Positions 51,077 to 60,887 of a stretch of DNA of 64,000 nucleotides are shown here, piece by piece. The position numbers and the translations under genes are program-made. Position 1 is the first letter of the stretch; the number at the start of each line of letters is the position of its first letter. The notes under the pieces are model-generated. The model saw only the letters and a list, made by a program, of their open reading frames with translations. It did no database searches and was not told the origin of the DNA. This DNA is from CAZEIW01 sp964512305 (lineage in GTDB: Bacteria > Pseudomonadota > Gammaproteobacteria > Burkholderiales > Burkholderiaceae_F): assembly GCA_964512305.1 (NCBI GenBank), contig CAZEIW010000167.1, positions 4,198 to 68,197 of the forward strand, written 5' to 3'.

Positions 51077-52270
51077 CTACTTGCTCTTGTTGTAGACGTC
51101 GAAGCAAACCGCCGCCAGCAGGACCAGGCCCTTGATCACCTGCTGGTAGTCGATGCCGATGCCCATGATCGACATGCCGTTGTTCATCACGCCCATGATG
51201 AAGGCCCCGATCACCGCCCCGAGCACCTTGCCCACGCCGCCCGAGGCGGAGGCGCCGCCGATGAAGCAGGCGGCGATGACGTCGAGCTCGAAGCCCAGAC
51301 CGGCCTTGGGCGTGGCGGTGTTCAGCCGCGCGCCAAAGATCAGCCCGGCGAGCGCCGCCAGCACCCCCATGTTGACGAAGGTGAGGAAGGTCACGCGCCG
51401 GGTGTTGATGCCCGACAGTCGCGCGGCCTTCTCGTTGCCGCCGATGGCGTAGATGCTGCGCCCGACGGTCGTGCGGGTGGCGACGAAGTCGTAGGCGAGC
51501 ATCAGCAGCAGCATGACGATGAGCACGTTGGGCATGCCCTTGTACATGGCGAGGCGGTAGCTCACCGACCCGATCATGACGATGAACACCAGCATCTTGC
51601 CGGCGAACAATGGCCAGGGCTCGTTCTCCATGCCATGGCGAGCCCTCCCGGCGCGGTCGCGCAGCTTGGCCGCGAGCAGCGCCGCGGCAAGCAGCAGCCC
51701 GAGCACGAGCGAGGTCAGGCGCAGCGACGCGCCGGCGAGCGGATCGGGGATGAAGCCGGTCGACAGCAGCTGGAACTGCGCCGGAAAGGGGCCGACCGAG
51801 GCGCCCTGCAGCACCGCGAGCGCGAGCCCCTTGAACACCAGCATGCCGGCGAGCGTGGCGATGAACGACGGGATGCGGAAGAAGGCGACGAAATACCCCT
51901 GCGCGGCGCCGATCGCCCCGCCCAGCACCAGGCAGGCGACGCCGGCGGCGAGGTAGTTCCAGTCGTACTGCACCATCAGCACGGCGGCCACGGCGCCGAT
52001 GAAGCCGCACACCGAGCCCACCGAGAGGTCGATGTGGCCCGAGACGATCACCAGCAGCATGCCCAGCGCCATCACCACGATGTAGCTGTTCTGCAGGATC
52101 AGGTTGGTGAGATTGAGCGGCTGGAACAGCGTGCCGTCCGTGGTGTACTGGAAGAACCCCATGATCACCACGAGCGCGAGCAGCAGCCCGTACTCGCGCA
52201 TGTGGCTCTTCAGGAAGGCGAGGCCTCCGGCGCGCGGCGCGGCTGAGACGGCCTGCTGGGTGGCGGCCAT
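51077..52270 (-). CDS. gguB: Multiple-monosaccharide ABC transporter permease
   Basis: A 397-residue polytopic permease of the ribose/xylose/galactose family (GguB/XylH-like), with about 10 membrane spans and the motifs VSGHIDLSVGSVCGFIGA, FRIPSFIATLAGMLVFKG and AIGGNEKAARLSGI (the EAA-like loop). The start 52270 lies 1 bp after the ATPase stop; an upstream in-frame ATG (52408) would lie inside the ATPase gene. It imports sugars with the ATPase and binding protein encoded upstream. Confidence 0.9.
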   Translation of the reverse strand: MAATQQAVSAAPRAGGLAFLKSHMREYGLLLALVVIMGFFQYTTDGTLFQPLNLTNLILQNSYIVVMALGMLLVIVSGHIDLSVGSVCGFIGAVAAVLMVQYDWNYLAAGVACLVLGGAIGAAQGYFVAFFRIPSFIATLAGMLVFKGLALAVLQGASVGPFPAQFQLLSTGFIPDPLAGASLRLTSLVLGLLLAAALLAAKLRDRAGRARHGMENEPWPLFAGKMLVFIVMIGSVSYRLAMYKGMPNVLIVMLLLMLAYDFVATRTTVGRSIYAIGGNEKAARLSGINTRRVTFLTFVNMGVLAALAGLIFGARLNTATPKAGLGFELDVIAACFIGGASASGGVGKVLGAVIGAFIMGVMNNGMSIMGIGIDYQQVIKGLVLLAAVCFDVYNKSK

Positions 52271-52271
52271 T

Positions 52272-53858
<1,587 letters not shown>

Positions 53859-53873
53859 GTCCCGTGCCTCGCC

Positions 53874-53925
53874 CCGGAAGCGGCGCGCCGCCGGGCACGC
53901 CCGCCGGAAGCGGCGGCGCCGCCGC
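53874..53925 (-). repeat. GC-rich repeats and hairpin between chvE and gguA
   Basis: Two direct copies of CCGGAAGCGGCG (53874-53885 and 53904-53915) and a palindrome CGGCGGCGCCGCCG (53911-53924) lie in the 79-bp gap after the binding-protein gene. Such a hairpin could stabilise the chvE mRNA and lower downstream expression, giving more binding protein than ATPase/permease. The effect is inferred. Confidence 0.45.
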
Positions 53926-53937
53926 CGGGAAGCGATC

Positions 53938-55014
53938 CTACTTCAACTGCTCTTCCTTGATGTAGCCGCTGTCGACCAGGATGTGGTGGTAGTTGCCGAG
54001 GTCGACGCTGACCGGCTTGAGCAGGTAGGAGGGCACGATCTTGACCTTGTTGTTGTAGGTCTTGGTGTCGTTGATTTCCGGCTGCCTGCCGGCGAGCACG
54101 GCATCGACCAGGTTCGCGGTGACCTTGGCGAGCTCGCGGGTGTCCTTGAACACGGTCGACCCCTGCTCCTTGCGCAAGATGGCCTTGACCGAGGGCACCT
54201 CGGCATCCTGCCCCGTGACCCAGGGCATCGGCTGCGAGGGTGTGCCGTATCCGACGCCCTTGAGCGCCGAGAGGATGCCGATGCTGAGGCCGTCATAGGG
54301 AGACAGCACGGCGTCGACGCGCGCGTTGCCGTAATAGGCCGACAACAGGTTCTCCATGCGGGCCTGCGCGACCTGGCCGTCCCAGCGAAGGGTCGAGACC
54401 TTGTTCATGCCGGTCTGCTTGCTGCGCACGACGAGCCTGCCCTTGTCGATGTACGGCTGCAGCACCGACATCGCGCCGTCGTAGAAGAAGTAGGCGTTGT
54501 TGTCGTCGGGCGAGCCGCCGAAGAGCTCGATGTTGAATGGCCCCTTGCCGTCCTTCAGCCCGAGCGCATGCTCGATCGACTGCGCTTGCAGGACGCCCAC
54601 CTGGAAGTTGTCGAAGGTGGTGTAGTAGTCGACGTTCTTCGAGCCCACGATCAGGCGGTCGTAGGCAACGACCTTGATGCCCTTGTCGGCGGCCTTCTGC
54701 AGCACGTTGGCAAGCGTGGTGCCGTCGATGGCGGCGATCACCAGCACCTTGGCGCCGACGGTGACCATGTTCTCGACCTGCGCCAGCTGGTTCGGGATGT
54801 CGTCTTCGGCGTATTGCAGGTCGGTCTTGTAGCCCTTGGCGGCAAGCGACTGCACGAGGCTGTTGCCGTCGCTGATCCAGCGCGCCGAGCTCTTCGTCGG
54901 CATGGCGATGCCCACGAGTCCTTTTTCCTGGGCGCTGGCGGCGGTGGTGCCGATGGCAAGCCCCAGCGCCGCGGCGGCGGCCAGGGTCTTGAGAGCAATG
55001 CGGCGGATCTGCAT
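53938..55014 (-). CDS. chvE: ChvE-like multiple-monosaccharide binding protein
   Basis: A 358-residue secreted sugar-binding protein. The signal peptide is about residues 1-29 ([19 protein letters not shown]). ChvE-type sequence includes [49 protein letters not shown] and [21 protein letters not shown]. In Agrobacterium ChvE binds galactose, arabinose and glucose. The start 55014 has GGAG 7 bases upstream; a longer in-frame start (55113) would remove the signal peptide from the N-terminus. It is the first of the transporter genes. Confidence 0.9.
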   Translation of the reverse strand: MQIRRIALKTLAAAAALGLAIGTTAASAQEKGLVGIAMPTKSSARWISDGNSLVQSLAAKGYKTDLQYAEDDIPNQLAQVENMVTVGAKVLVIAAIDGTTLANVLQKAADKGIKVVAYDRLIVGSKNVDYYTTFDNFQVGVLQAQSIEHALGLKDGKGPFNIELFGGSPDDNNAYFFYDGAMSVLQPYIDKGRLVVRSKQTGMNKVSTLRWDGQVAQARMENLLSAYYGNARVDAVLSPYDGLSIGILSALKGVGYGTPSQPMPWVTGQDAEVPSVKAILRKEQGSTVFKDTRELAKVTANLVDAVLAGRQPEINDTKTYNNKVKIVPSYLLKPVSVDLGNYHHILVDSGYIKEEQLK

Positions 55015-55139
55015 GGGCTGTCTCCGGGGATCGGTTTGTAGGTCGCGATGTTCGCCAGCGCGACTCGGGGAGGGCAGCCGGGGATGATAGGGATGTGACC
55101 TATGCCGATCCAATAGCTCTTTCCACGCTTGTGATACTC

Positions 55140-55149
55140 GATTTGCAAT
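55140..55149. promoter_or_regulatory. ATTTGCAA operator-like site before chvE
   Basis: GATTTGCAAT lies about 126 bp upstream of the chvE start, just downstream of the sugar-dehydrogenase stop. It matches three similar sites in the divergent dehydrogenase/lactonase promoter, suggesting that one regulator controls both transcripts. The regulator gene is not in the window. Confidence 0.45.
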
Positions 55150-55173
55150 GTTTCAGTCTTCCATCAGGACCCC

Positions 55174-55950
55174 CTAGCTCCAGCCAGCGTCGACCTTGAA
55201 TTCCTGTGCAGTGCACATCGCCGCCTCGTCGGAGGCTAGGAACAGCACCATGCGGGCGATATGGTGCGGCTGCAGCCGGTCGGGCAGGCACTGGTTGCGC
55301 TTGAGCTCCTGCTCGCCATCGGGGGTCATCCACAGGCGCAGCTGCCGCTCGGTCATCACCCAGCCGGGCGAGACGGTGTTGATGCGGATGCGGTCCGCCC
55401 CCAGCGGCGCGGCCAGCCCGCGGGTGAGGCCGTTGACCGAGGACTTGGCGATCGCGTAGCAAGGGTAGCCGCCGGCCTTGGTCTGCCAGCCGGTCGATCC
55501 GAGGTTGATGATCGACCCGCCGCCCAGCCGCCGCATGCCGGGCACCACCGACTGGATGGCGAAGAACGCGGGCCGCTGGTTGACCGCCATGCGCTCGTCC
55601 CAATACCCGGGCGTCACCGATTCGAGCTCGTGGCGGTCGTCGCGCGCCACGTTGTTGACCAGCACCCGGAAGTCGCCCAGTGTCTGCGCGGCGGCGGCAA
55701 TCGCCGCCTGCAGCGCCGGCACATCGCGCACGTCGCAGGGCTGGTACCAGACCCGGCCCGGGCCCCCGGCGAGCCGCTGCGCGAGCGCCTCGCTTTCAGC
55801 GTGCGCGAGGTCGACGAAACCCACGTGCGCGCCCTGGGCCACGAAAGCCTCGACGAGCGCGGCGCCAATGCCCGTGCCGCCGCCGGTGATGAAGACGTTG
55901 CGCGATTGCAGGCTGGGATAGCGGGCGTCACCGGGCGCGGAGTGGTTCAT
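55174..55950 (-). CDS. SDR-family sugar dehydrogenase (probable arabinose/galactose 1-dehydrogenase)
   Basis: A 258-residue classical short-chain dehydrogenase. The nucleotide-binding motif is ITGGGTGIGAAL, with VNNVARDD (NNAG-like), catalytic Ser in NLGSTGW, and Tyr-x3-Lys in PCYAIAKSS. In this context it most likely oxidises L-arabinose or D-galactose to the lactone, which the divergent lactonase then opens. The start 55950 (MNHSAPGD) has an AGGA ribosome-binding site; an in-frame ATG 24 bases upstream is also possible. Confidence 0.87.
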   Translation of the reverse strand: MNHSAPGDARYPSLQSRNVFITGGGTGIGAALVEAFVAQGAHVGFVDLAHAESEALAQRLAGGPGRVWYQPCDVRDVPALQAAIAAAAQTLGDFRVLVNNVARDDRHELESVTPGYWDERMAVNQRPAFFAIQSVVPGMRRLGGGSIINLGSTGWQTKAGGYPCYAIAKSSVNGLTRGLAAPLGADRIRINTVSPGWVMTERQLRLWMTPDGEQELKRNQCLPDRLQPHHIARMVLFLASDEAAMCTAQEFKVDAGWS

Positions 55951-55967
55951 GGAGTCTTCCTCGACAG

Positions 55968-56024
55968 ATTGCAAGATTCATATCGTAAGATCGCAAATAT
56001 TTCGTTTCTGCTATCAATTTGCAA
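55968..56024. promoter_or_regulatory. Divergent promoter region with three ATTTGCAA-like sites
   Basis: In the 122-bp AT-rich gap between the sugar dehydrogenase and lactonase starts are ATTGCAA (55968-55974), ATCGCAAAT (55990-55998, the reverse of ATTTGCGAT) and ATTTGCAA (56017-56024). With the site at 55141 they suggest a regulator consensus near ATTTGCAAAT. The even spacing (about 22 and 27 bp) is close to two or three helical turns, as for cooperative binding. Confidence 0.5.
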
Positions 56025-56072
56025 CGGTAGGATGCGGACTGTCAAGCGCGGGCCAACGGTTCGGGAACCCGG

Positions 56073-56972
56073 ATGGATCCATCGAGCAGCATCGCCCTCG
56101 GAGCGCCGCGCTGCGTGTGGCCGGCACAGGCCGAGCTCGGCGAAGGCACCTGCTGGTCGATGCGCGAGCAGTCGCTGTGGTGGGTCGACATCCTGGGCCA
56201 CCGGCTGCATCGCTACCGTCCCGCGGACGAGCGCCGCGACACGTGGACGTTCGATGAGGAGGTCTCGGCGGTGGCCGAGCGGGAGGCGGGCGGCGGCCTC
56301 GTTCTCACCCTGCGCCACGACTTCGCGCGCTTCGACCCGGCAAGCGGCGAGCTCGAGCGCCTGCAGCGGCCTGCCGGGGAGCCGTCCGGCAACCGCTTCA
56401 ACGATGGCAAGTGCGACGACCGGGGGCGTTTCTGGGGCGGCACGATGGACTTCGACTGCCGCGCTGCGAGCGGCCACCTTTATCGCTTCGAGCCCCACGG
56501 CTGCGTGCGCTTCGAGATGGGCTTTCCCGTCACCAACGGTCCGACGTGGTCCGCCGACGGGCGCACCATGTATTTCAACGACACCGCGCGCGGGCGCGTG
56601 CTCGCGTTCGGCTTCGAGGCGGACGCGGGTGAGCCGAGCTCCCCTCGCGAATGGCTGCATTTTGCGGACGGCGACGGCTTCCCGGACGGCATGACCACCG
56701 ACGCCGAGGGCCGGGTATGGATCGCGCACTGGGGCGCGGGCTGCGTCACCTGCCACGACCCGGCCGATGCCCACGAGCTGGCGCGGCTGCGGTTGCCCGC
56801 GAGCCAGGTCACCGACGTCGCCTTCGGCGGCCCGGCGCTGCGCACGCTGTACGTGAGCAGCGCCCGCGTCGGGCTCACCGACGAGCAGCTGCGGCGAGAG
56901 CCGCTCGCGGGCTCGCTGTTCGAGATCGAATCCAACGTCACCGGGCGTGCGCCCGGCCTTTACGCCGGCTGA
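56073..56972 (+). CDS. SMP-30/gluconolactonase-family sugar lactonase
   Basis: A 299-residue six-bladed-propeller lactonase. Metal and catalytic residues of the family are visible: Glu in AELGEGTCWS, Asn in GNRFNDGKCD, Asn in TNGPTWSADG and Asp in FPDGMTTDAEGR. It opens the sugar lactone made by the divergent dehydrogenase. Start ATG 56073 gives the usual length. It ends 31 bp before the convergent decaheme cytochrome gene. Confidence 0.92.
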   Translation: MDPSSSIALGAPRCVWPAQAELGEGTCWSMREQSLWWVDILGHRLHRYRPADERRDTWTFDEEVSAVAEREAGGGLVLTLRHDFARFDPASGELERLQRPAGEPSGNRFNDGKCDDRGRFWGGTMDFDCRAASGHLYRFEPHGCVRFEMGFPVTNGPTWSADGRTMYFNDTARGRVLAFGFEADAGEPSSPREWLHFADGDGFPDGMTTDAEGRVWIAHWGAGCVTCHDPADAHELARLRLPASQVTDVAFGGPALRTLYVSSARVGLTDEQLRREPLAGSLFEIESNVTGRAPGLYAG

Positions 56973-57003
56973 GGCCAGCGCCGCGATACCTCAGTTCAGT
57001 CTT

Positions 57004-57873
57004 TCAATCACCCCGTTCTCCGCCTCTTCGCGATTCGCCTCCTTCAGGTTCCCCGCTCGCGCTCTTGTGGCATCGAACGCAGTCTTCGAAATCCCCGATC
57101 CCTTCGTCCAGGTGCTTCGCACGGATCTGATCCGGCCGATGCGCGTGGCATCCGTAGCACGTATAGCGCCGGTAATCATCGGCGTTATGGCAGGTCACGC
57201 AATCCGCGTCGTGATCCGCATCCAGCGCAAAGAGACGATCGTGGTCGAAGGTCGCGGGCCTCCAGTGTTGTGGGCTGTGACATTGTCCGCAATATCCCTT
57301 GATCGAGCGGTGCGTGCGATCCTCCGGCGGTTTGTGGCAGCCCTCGCAATGCTGCTGTTCGTCTGCCGTGAGCTGCGAGTGATCGAAGTTCGCGGGGTTC
57401 CAACGCTCGGGTTGGTGGCACCTGGCGCAGCCGGCGGCAAGGTTGCGGTGGACCCGGTCCGCCGGGGCGACGTGGCAGCCGCTGCAACCGTTGCGGACCT
57501 CGGGGCGCAGCAGCGAGTGGGAAAACGGTTTGCGGCTGTGTTCGGTGAGCTTTGGTCCCGCGTGGTCGCTATGGCAGGCGATGCAGTCCTGCTCGATCAG
57601 GTCCTGATGGAAGGAGACCTTCGCCTTCCGTTGCGCCAGCGGCACGCCCTCGGTCGTGCGCAGTCCGATGTCGGCGATCCGGTGGCACTTCAGGCATCGC
57701 TCGGACACCGCCCCGCGCCATGGCGAATGGCAGGCAAAGCAGTCCTTTTCGATGCTCGCGTGTCCGCGCATCAACGCGCCCGGCGAGACCATCAGGCTCG
57801 GATACGCGGCCGCAAGTGCGAGCAGTACGAGCAGGTTCGCCGCGATCACGGCAAGCAACCGGCCGCGTTTCAC
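57004..57873 (-). CDS. Membrane-anchored decaheme c-type cytochrome
   Basis: A 289-residue protein with an N-terminal hydrophobic anchor or uncleaved signal (residues about 7-25) and ten CxxCH haem sites: CFACH, CLKCH, CIACH, CSGCH, CARCH, CEGCH, CGQCH, CVTCH, CYGCH, CVRCH. It resembles the class III/NrfB-like multihaem group. The GTG start (57873) overlaps the stop of the membrane-protein gene (GTGA), so the two are coupled. It could relay electrons from the quinone pool across the periplasm, possibly to an outside acceptor; no porin partner is adjacent. Confidence 0.88.
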   Translation of the reverse strand: MKRGRLLAVIAANLLVLLALAAAYPSLMVSPGALMRGHASIEKDCFACHSPWRGAVSERCLKCHRIADIGLRTTEGVPLAQRKAKVSFHQDLIEQDCIACHSDHAGPKLTEHSRKPFSHSLLRPEVRNGCSGCHVAPADRVHRNLAAGCARCHQPERWNPANFDHSQLTADEQQHCEGCHKPPEDRTHRSIKGYCGQCHSPQHWRPATFDHDRLFALDADHDADCVTCHNADDYRRYTCYGCHAHRPDQIRAKHLDEGIGDFEDCVRCHKSASGEPEGGESRRGGERGD

Positions 57874-58448
57874 TTCCAGCTCCAGAACAGGAACTCGGCG
57901 CTCGCATGGGCCGCCGCCAGGACGGCGAACGCCAGCGTGATCGGCAGGTGAATCGACCGCCATTGCCTGACCACGTCGTAGGTCAGGCTGTCCCAGTACA
58001 TCCGCTCCTCGAGTTCCTGGGCCGGGAGTCCTCGAGCCAGCATCTGCTGCCGCGCCTGCTCGAGGCGCCGTCTCGATCGGTCCAGCAGGAACTTGCCGGT
58101 CAGCCCGCTGCCGACATTGATCAGCATCGCTCCCACCGCGAGCCACCCGAGGATCGCATTGAAATGGATGCCGGCGTGCACCAGAACGAGCACGGAGCCG
58201 AGCCAGGCCGTCAGCTCGTGCGCTCGCAGCCAAGTGCCCGGACGGCCCCAGCGGATCGACTTGCGTTTGCGCAGCGAATAGCCGAATGAAGCCAGGATCA
58301 GCAGCGTTCCGACGATTCCCAGGTAACGTCCGATCCAAACCGCGTCCAGCAAATGCAGCAGCGCATCTGCGAGCAAGGCCGTGCCCGCCAGAGCACAGAA
58401 GATCAGCAGGAAGGGCAGGATCTCGCGACCCAGCAGGTTGGCTTTCAT
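57870..58448 (-). CDS. Membrane cytochrome-b-like partner of the decaheme cytochrome
   Basis: A 192-residue membrane protein with about four hydrophobic helices (11-32, 41-57, 78-97, 104-118) and a fifth near the C-terminus. Histidines at His32, His76, His91, His94 and in the final helix (RSIHL, AAAHASAE) could bind two b-type haems. It resembles b-type quinol-oxidising membrane subunits. Paired with the decaheme gene by a 4-bp overlap, it may transfer quinol electrons to it. The exact family was not recognised. Confidence 0.7.
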   Translation of the reverse strand: MKANLLGREILPFLLIFCALAGTALLADALLHLLDAVWIGRYLGIVGTLLILASFGYSLRKRKSIRWGRPGTWLRAHELTAWLGSVLVLVHAGIHFNAILGWLAVGAMLINVGSGLTGKFLLDRSRRRLEQARQQMLARGLPAQELEERMYWDSLTYDVVRQWRSIHLPITLAFAVLAAAHASAEFLFWSWK

Positions 58449-58501
58449 CGCGACTGCACCATTGTCGGAGCAAGCTGGCGTCGGCTGGTATTCCGAATAG
58501 C

Positions 58502-58593
58502 TTCTCGGAATTCTCTGCCAACCGGACCCGCGCGTACTTCTCCGAGCGCTGGCATTTGTTCCGCGATGGCTCCAGGCCGAATTCTCGGAATTC
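58502..58593. repeat. Pair of identical TTCTCGGAATTC repeats
   Basis: Exact 12-bp copies at 58502-58513 and 58582-58593 (80 bp apart) lie in the 223-bp divergent region between the cytochrome operon and the lipoprotein gene. The second extends to GAATTCTCGGAATTC, a near-palindrome; the first is part of an inverted repeat ATTCCGA-N8-TCGGAAT (58490-58511). They may be binding sites of one regulator. Confidence 0.6.
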
Positions 58594-58671
58594 GTCTCGG
58601 TCTTTTTCGATTCCTATGACCGATCTGCGCCTCGCCCGGTGTAGGCTGCGAACACCGGGCGGGAGGTGGCG

Positions 58672-60810
58672 ATGGCTTCCGGAATGCGATGGGGGTTGCG
58701 CGCATGGGTCGGTATCCCCTGTGTGGTCCTGCCGATTCTGGCGGCTTGCGGGGGAGGCGGAGGGGGAGGAGGCTCGGGTCCCGCGCCGTCCCCGGACTTC
58801 TCGATTCAGGTTTCGACGTCCGCGGTCGGGGCGGTCGTCGGGACCACGACGACACCGGTGACGGTTTCGGTCACCGCGCTGAACGGCTTTTCGGGTTCCG
58901 TGTCGGTCGCCCTGATGGGCCTGCCCCCGAATGTCACCTCGTCCCAGACGTTCCCGCTCTCCATCGCCGCAAATTCGTCGGCGCAAGTCACCTTCACCGC
59001 CGCGCCTGCGGCTTCGATCGGGAGTTACTCGCTGGTATTCAGCGGGGCGAGCGGCACGCTGTCGCACAGCGCGCCCTTGACCCTGAACCTCACGACGTCG
59101 CTCATGGCGGCGATCGACGTCCCGCAGTCGAACGCCTCGGTCACCGGATCCGTGATGGTCTCAGGCTGGGCATTCGAGGCGTTGCCCGTCTCACTGCTGC
59201 AGGTGCTCGTCGACAATGCCATCCAGGGCCAGGCTGTTTACGGGTTCCCCCGCCCCGACGTCCATATGGGAATTCCCAGCGCTCCCGTCAACTCCGGGTA
59301 CTACTTTCGGCTCGATACCACGACCCTGACAAACGGGTCGCACAGCCTTTCCCTGCGAATCACCGACACCTCGAGCAACGTCTCGAACTTCGGAGCGGTC
59401 CCGTTCAATGTGAGCAACCCCGTCCCGCTGCCGCCCGGGCCGGTCGCCAGCCTCTCGATCACCGCGCCAACGACCTCTCTCACGGTGGGCAACATCGTCT
59501 CGTTCACGCCCGTAGCCACCGATGCCGGTGGAAATCCCGTCGCCCCGGCGTTTACCTGGCAGTCCTCGGCACCGTCGGTCGCCAAGGTCGCGCCCAACGG
59601 CGTGGTCCTTGCTCTGGCAGCGGGGTCGGCGAACATCACGGTCTCGGGCGGAGGCAAGACCTCGGCTGCCGTCGGCGTCTCGGTAGCGGCTGCAAGCGGC
59701 ACGCCCGGCACGATCCAAGTGACTTTGGGTGCGGAAGAGGTGGTCTTTCAATACAAGCGCGATGCATGCATCCCCGGCGACAATCCCGACAATCCCGCGC
59801 GGTTCGTCCGCCTTGGGGACGGGAGCCTGCTGCTCAGCGCAAGCCAACCCCTGTACTGGTTCGAAAGCTTCGGCGCGGACTTCTACTCGCTCAAGCGCTC
59901 GTGCACGCCGGCGATGCCGTCGCCGAATTCGCCGGACCCCAGCACCTTCAAGAATCGGCAGTGGATCTTCTCGACCTACTACGACGGAAGCGCGATTCAC
60001 GCGCTGGTCCACAATGAATTCCACGACCCCGTGAATTCGCTCTGCCTTGCCGGCACCACCCCTCCCAACCCGTCGTCTTGCGTCTATGTCTCGATCGAGT
60101 ATGGGACGTCGAGCGATGGCGGCCACACGTTCAGCCAGAACCCCTCGCCGCTGCATCTCGTCGCCCCGGCCCCGGTGCAATGGACGCCGCCAGCCAGTGG
60201 CGCTCCCGCCGCGACGTACGCCTACGGATACTGGGCGCCGACCAATATCGTTCACTCCCCCGATGGCTTCTACTACGCGATGTTCATCGCCATCGACCCT
60301 TCGAATTCGCCGCAAAGGCAGGGCATCTGCACCATGCGAACCGCGAACCTGGCTGACCCGACGAGCTGGCGCGCCTGGGACGGCACGGCGTTCGCCCTGC
60401 AGATGACCGACCCCTACACGGGTCCTCCTCCCGCGGTCTGCCAGAGGAACTATTCCATCAACCTGAACGACAGCCTGACCTTCAATACCTACCTGAACAA
60501 GTTCATGCTCGTTGGAATCAGCGAATTCCAGGGACAGTGCGGCGTCTTCTTCTCGCTGTCGTCCGACATGATCAACTGGACCGTGTCGCAGTTCGTCGTG
60601 CACAAGTACGTTCCCATGCCCATGACCTGCAGCCTGAGCCCGGGTGGTCTTGCCGGCGACGCCGCCTACGGCGCCATCGTCGATCACGACGACACGACGC
60701 CGAATTTCGAGCGGCCGGGGCGAACGCCGTACCTCTACTATTCGCGGTTCAACGACAATGGCGCGGACCGCGACCTCGTGCGCGTTCCCCTGATCTTCAC
60801 CCAGTTCTGA
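58672..60810 (+). CDS. Large secreted lipoprotein with Ig-like domains
   Basis: A 712-residue protein. A signal peptide ends in a lipobox (LPILAAC), directly followed by an eight-glycine run and a Pro linker. Three beta-sandwich regions follow: an NEW3/BACON-like domain (about 40-145), an Ig-like domain (about 145-250) and a Big_2-type domain (about 255-345). The C-terminal half (350-712) is rich in aromatic residues, with SSDGGHTF and SPDGFYYAMFIAID resembling beta-propeller or glycosidase folds. The ligand is unknown; it is probably surface-exposed and may bind carbohydrate. The start ATG 58672 with GGGAGG upstream is preferred over a GTG at 58666. Confidence 0.8.
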   Translation: MASGMRWGLRAWVGIPCVVLPILAACGGGGGGGGSGPAPSPDFSIQVSTSAVGAVVGTTTTPVTVSVTALNGFSGSVSVALMGLPPNVTSSQTFPLSIAANSSAQVTFTAAPAASIGSYSLVFSGASGTLSHSAPLTLNLTTSLMAAIDVPQSNASVTGSVMVSGWAFEALPVSLLQVLVDNAIQGQAVYGFPRPDVHMGIPSAPVNSGYYFRLDTTTLTNGSHSLSLRITDTSSNVSNFGAVPFNVSNPVPLPPGPVASLSITAPTTSLTVGNIVSFTPVATDAGGNPVAPAFTWQSSAPSVAKVAPNGVVLALAAGSANITVSGGGKTSAAVGVSVAAASGTPGTIQVTLGAEEVVFQYKRDACIPGDNPDNPARFVRLGDGSLLLSASQPLYWFESFGADFYSLKRSCTPAMPSPNSPDPSTFKNRQWIFSTYYDGSAIHALVHNEFHDPVNSLCLAGTTPPNPSSCVYVSIEYGTSSDGGHTFSQNPSPLHLVAPAPVQWTPPASGAPAATYAYGYWAPTNIVHSPDGFYYAMFIAIDPSNSPQRQGICTMRTANLADPTSWRAWDGTAFALQMTDPYTGPPPAVCQRNYSINLNDSLTFNTYLNKFMLVGISEFQGQCGVFFSLSSDMINWTVSQFVVHKYVPMPMTCSLSPGGLAGDAAYGAIVDHDDTTPNFERPGRTPYLYYSRFNDNGADRDLVRVPLIFTQF

Positions 60811-60887
60811 TCGCCGTCCGGGGACTTGTTGCCGCTGGATCGCAGCGGGCAGCGATCACCCATCCGTGCCTTTCCGTCCAGGGAACA

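Noticed and set aside
58549..58563. A possible sigma-54 promoter (TGGCATTTGTTCCGC) upstream of the lipoprotein gene
   Set aside because: The GG-N10-GC spacing fits, but the other consensus bases do not, and rtcB itself has no such site or RtcR gene.
57004..59067. A 687-codon form of the decaheme cytochrome frame
   Set aside because: The sequence upstream of 57873 is out of frame with, and overlaps, the membrane-protein gene and lipoprotein gene; GTG 57873 gives a proper signal anchor.
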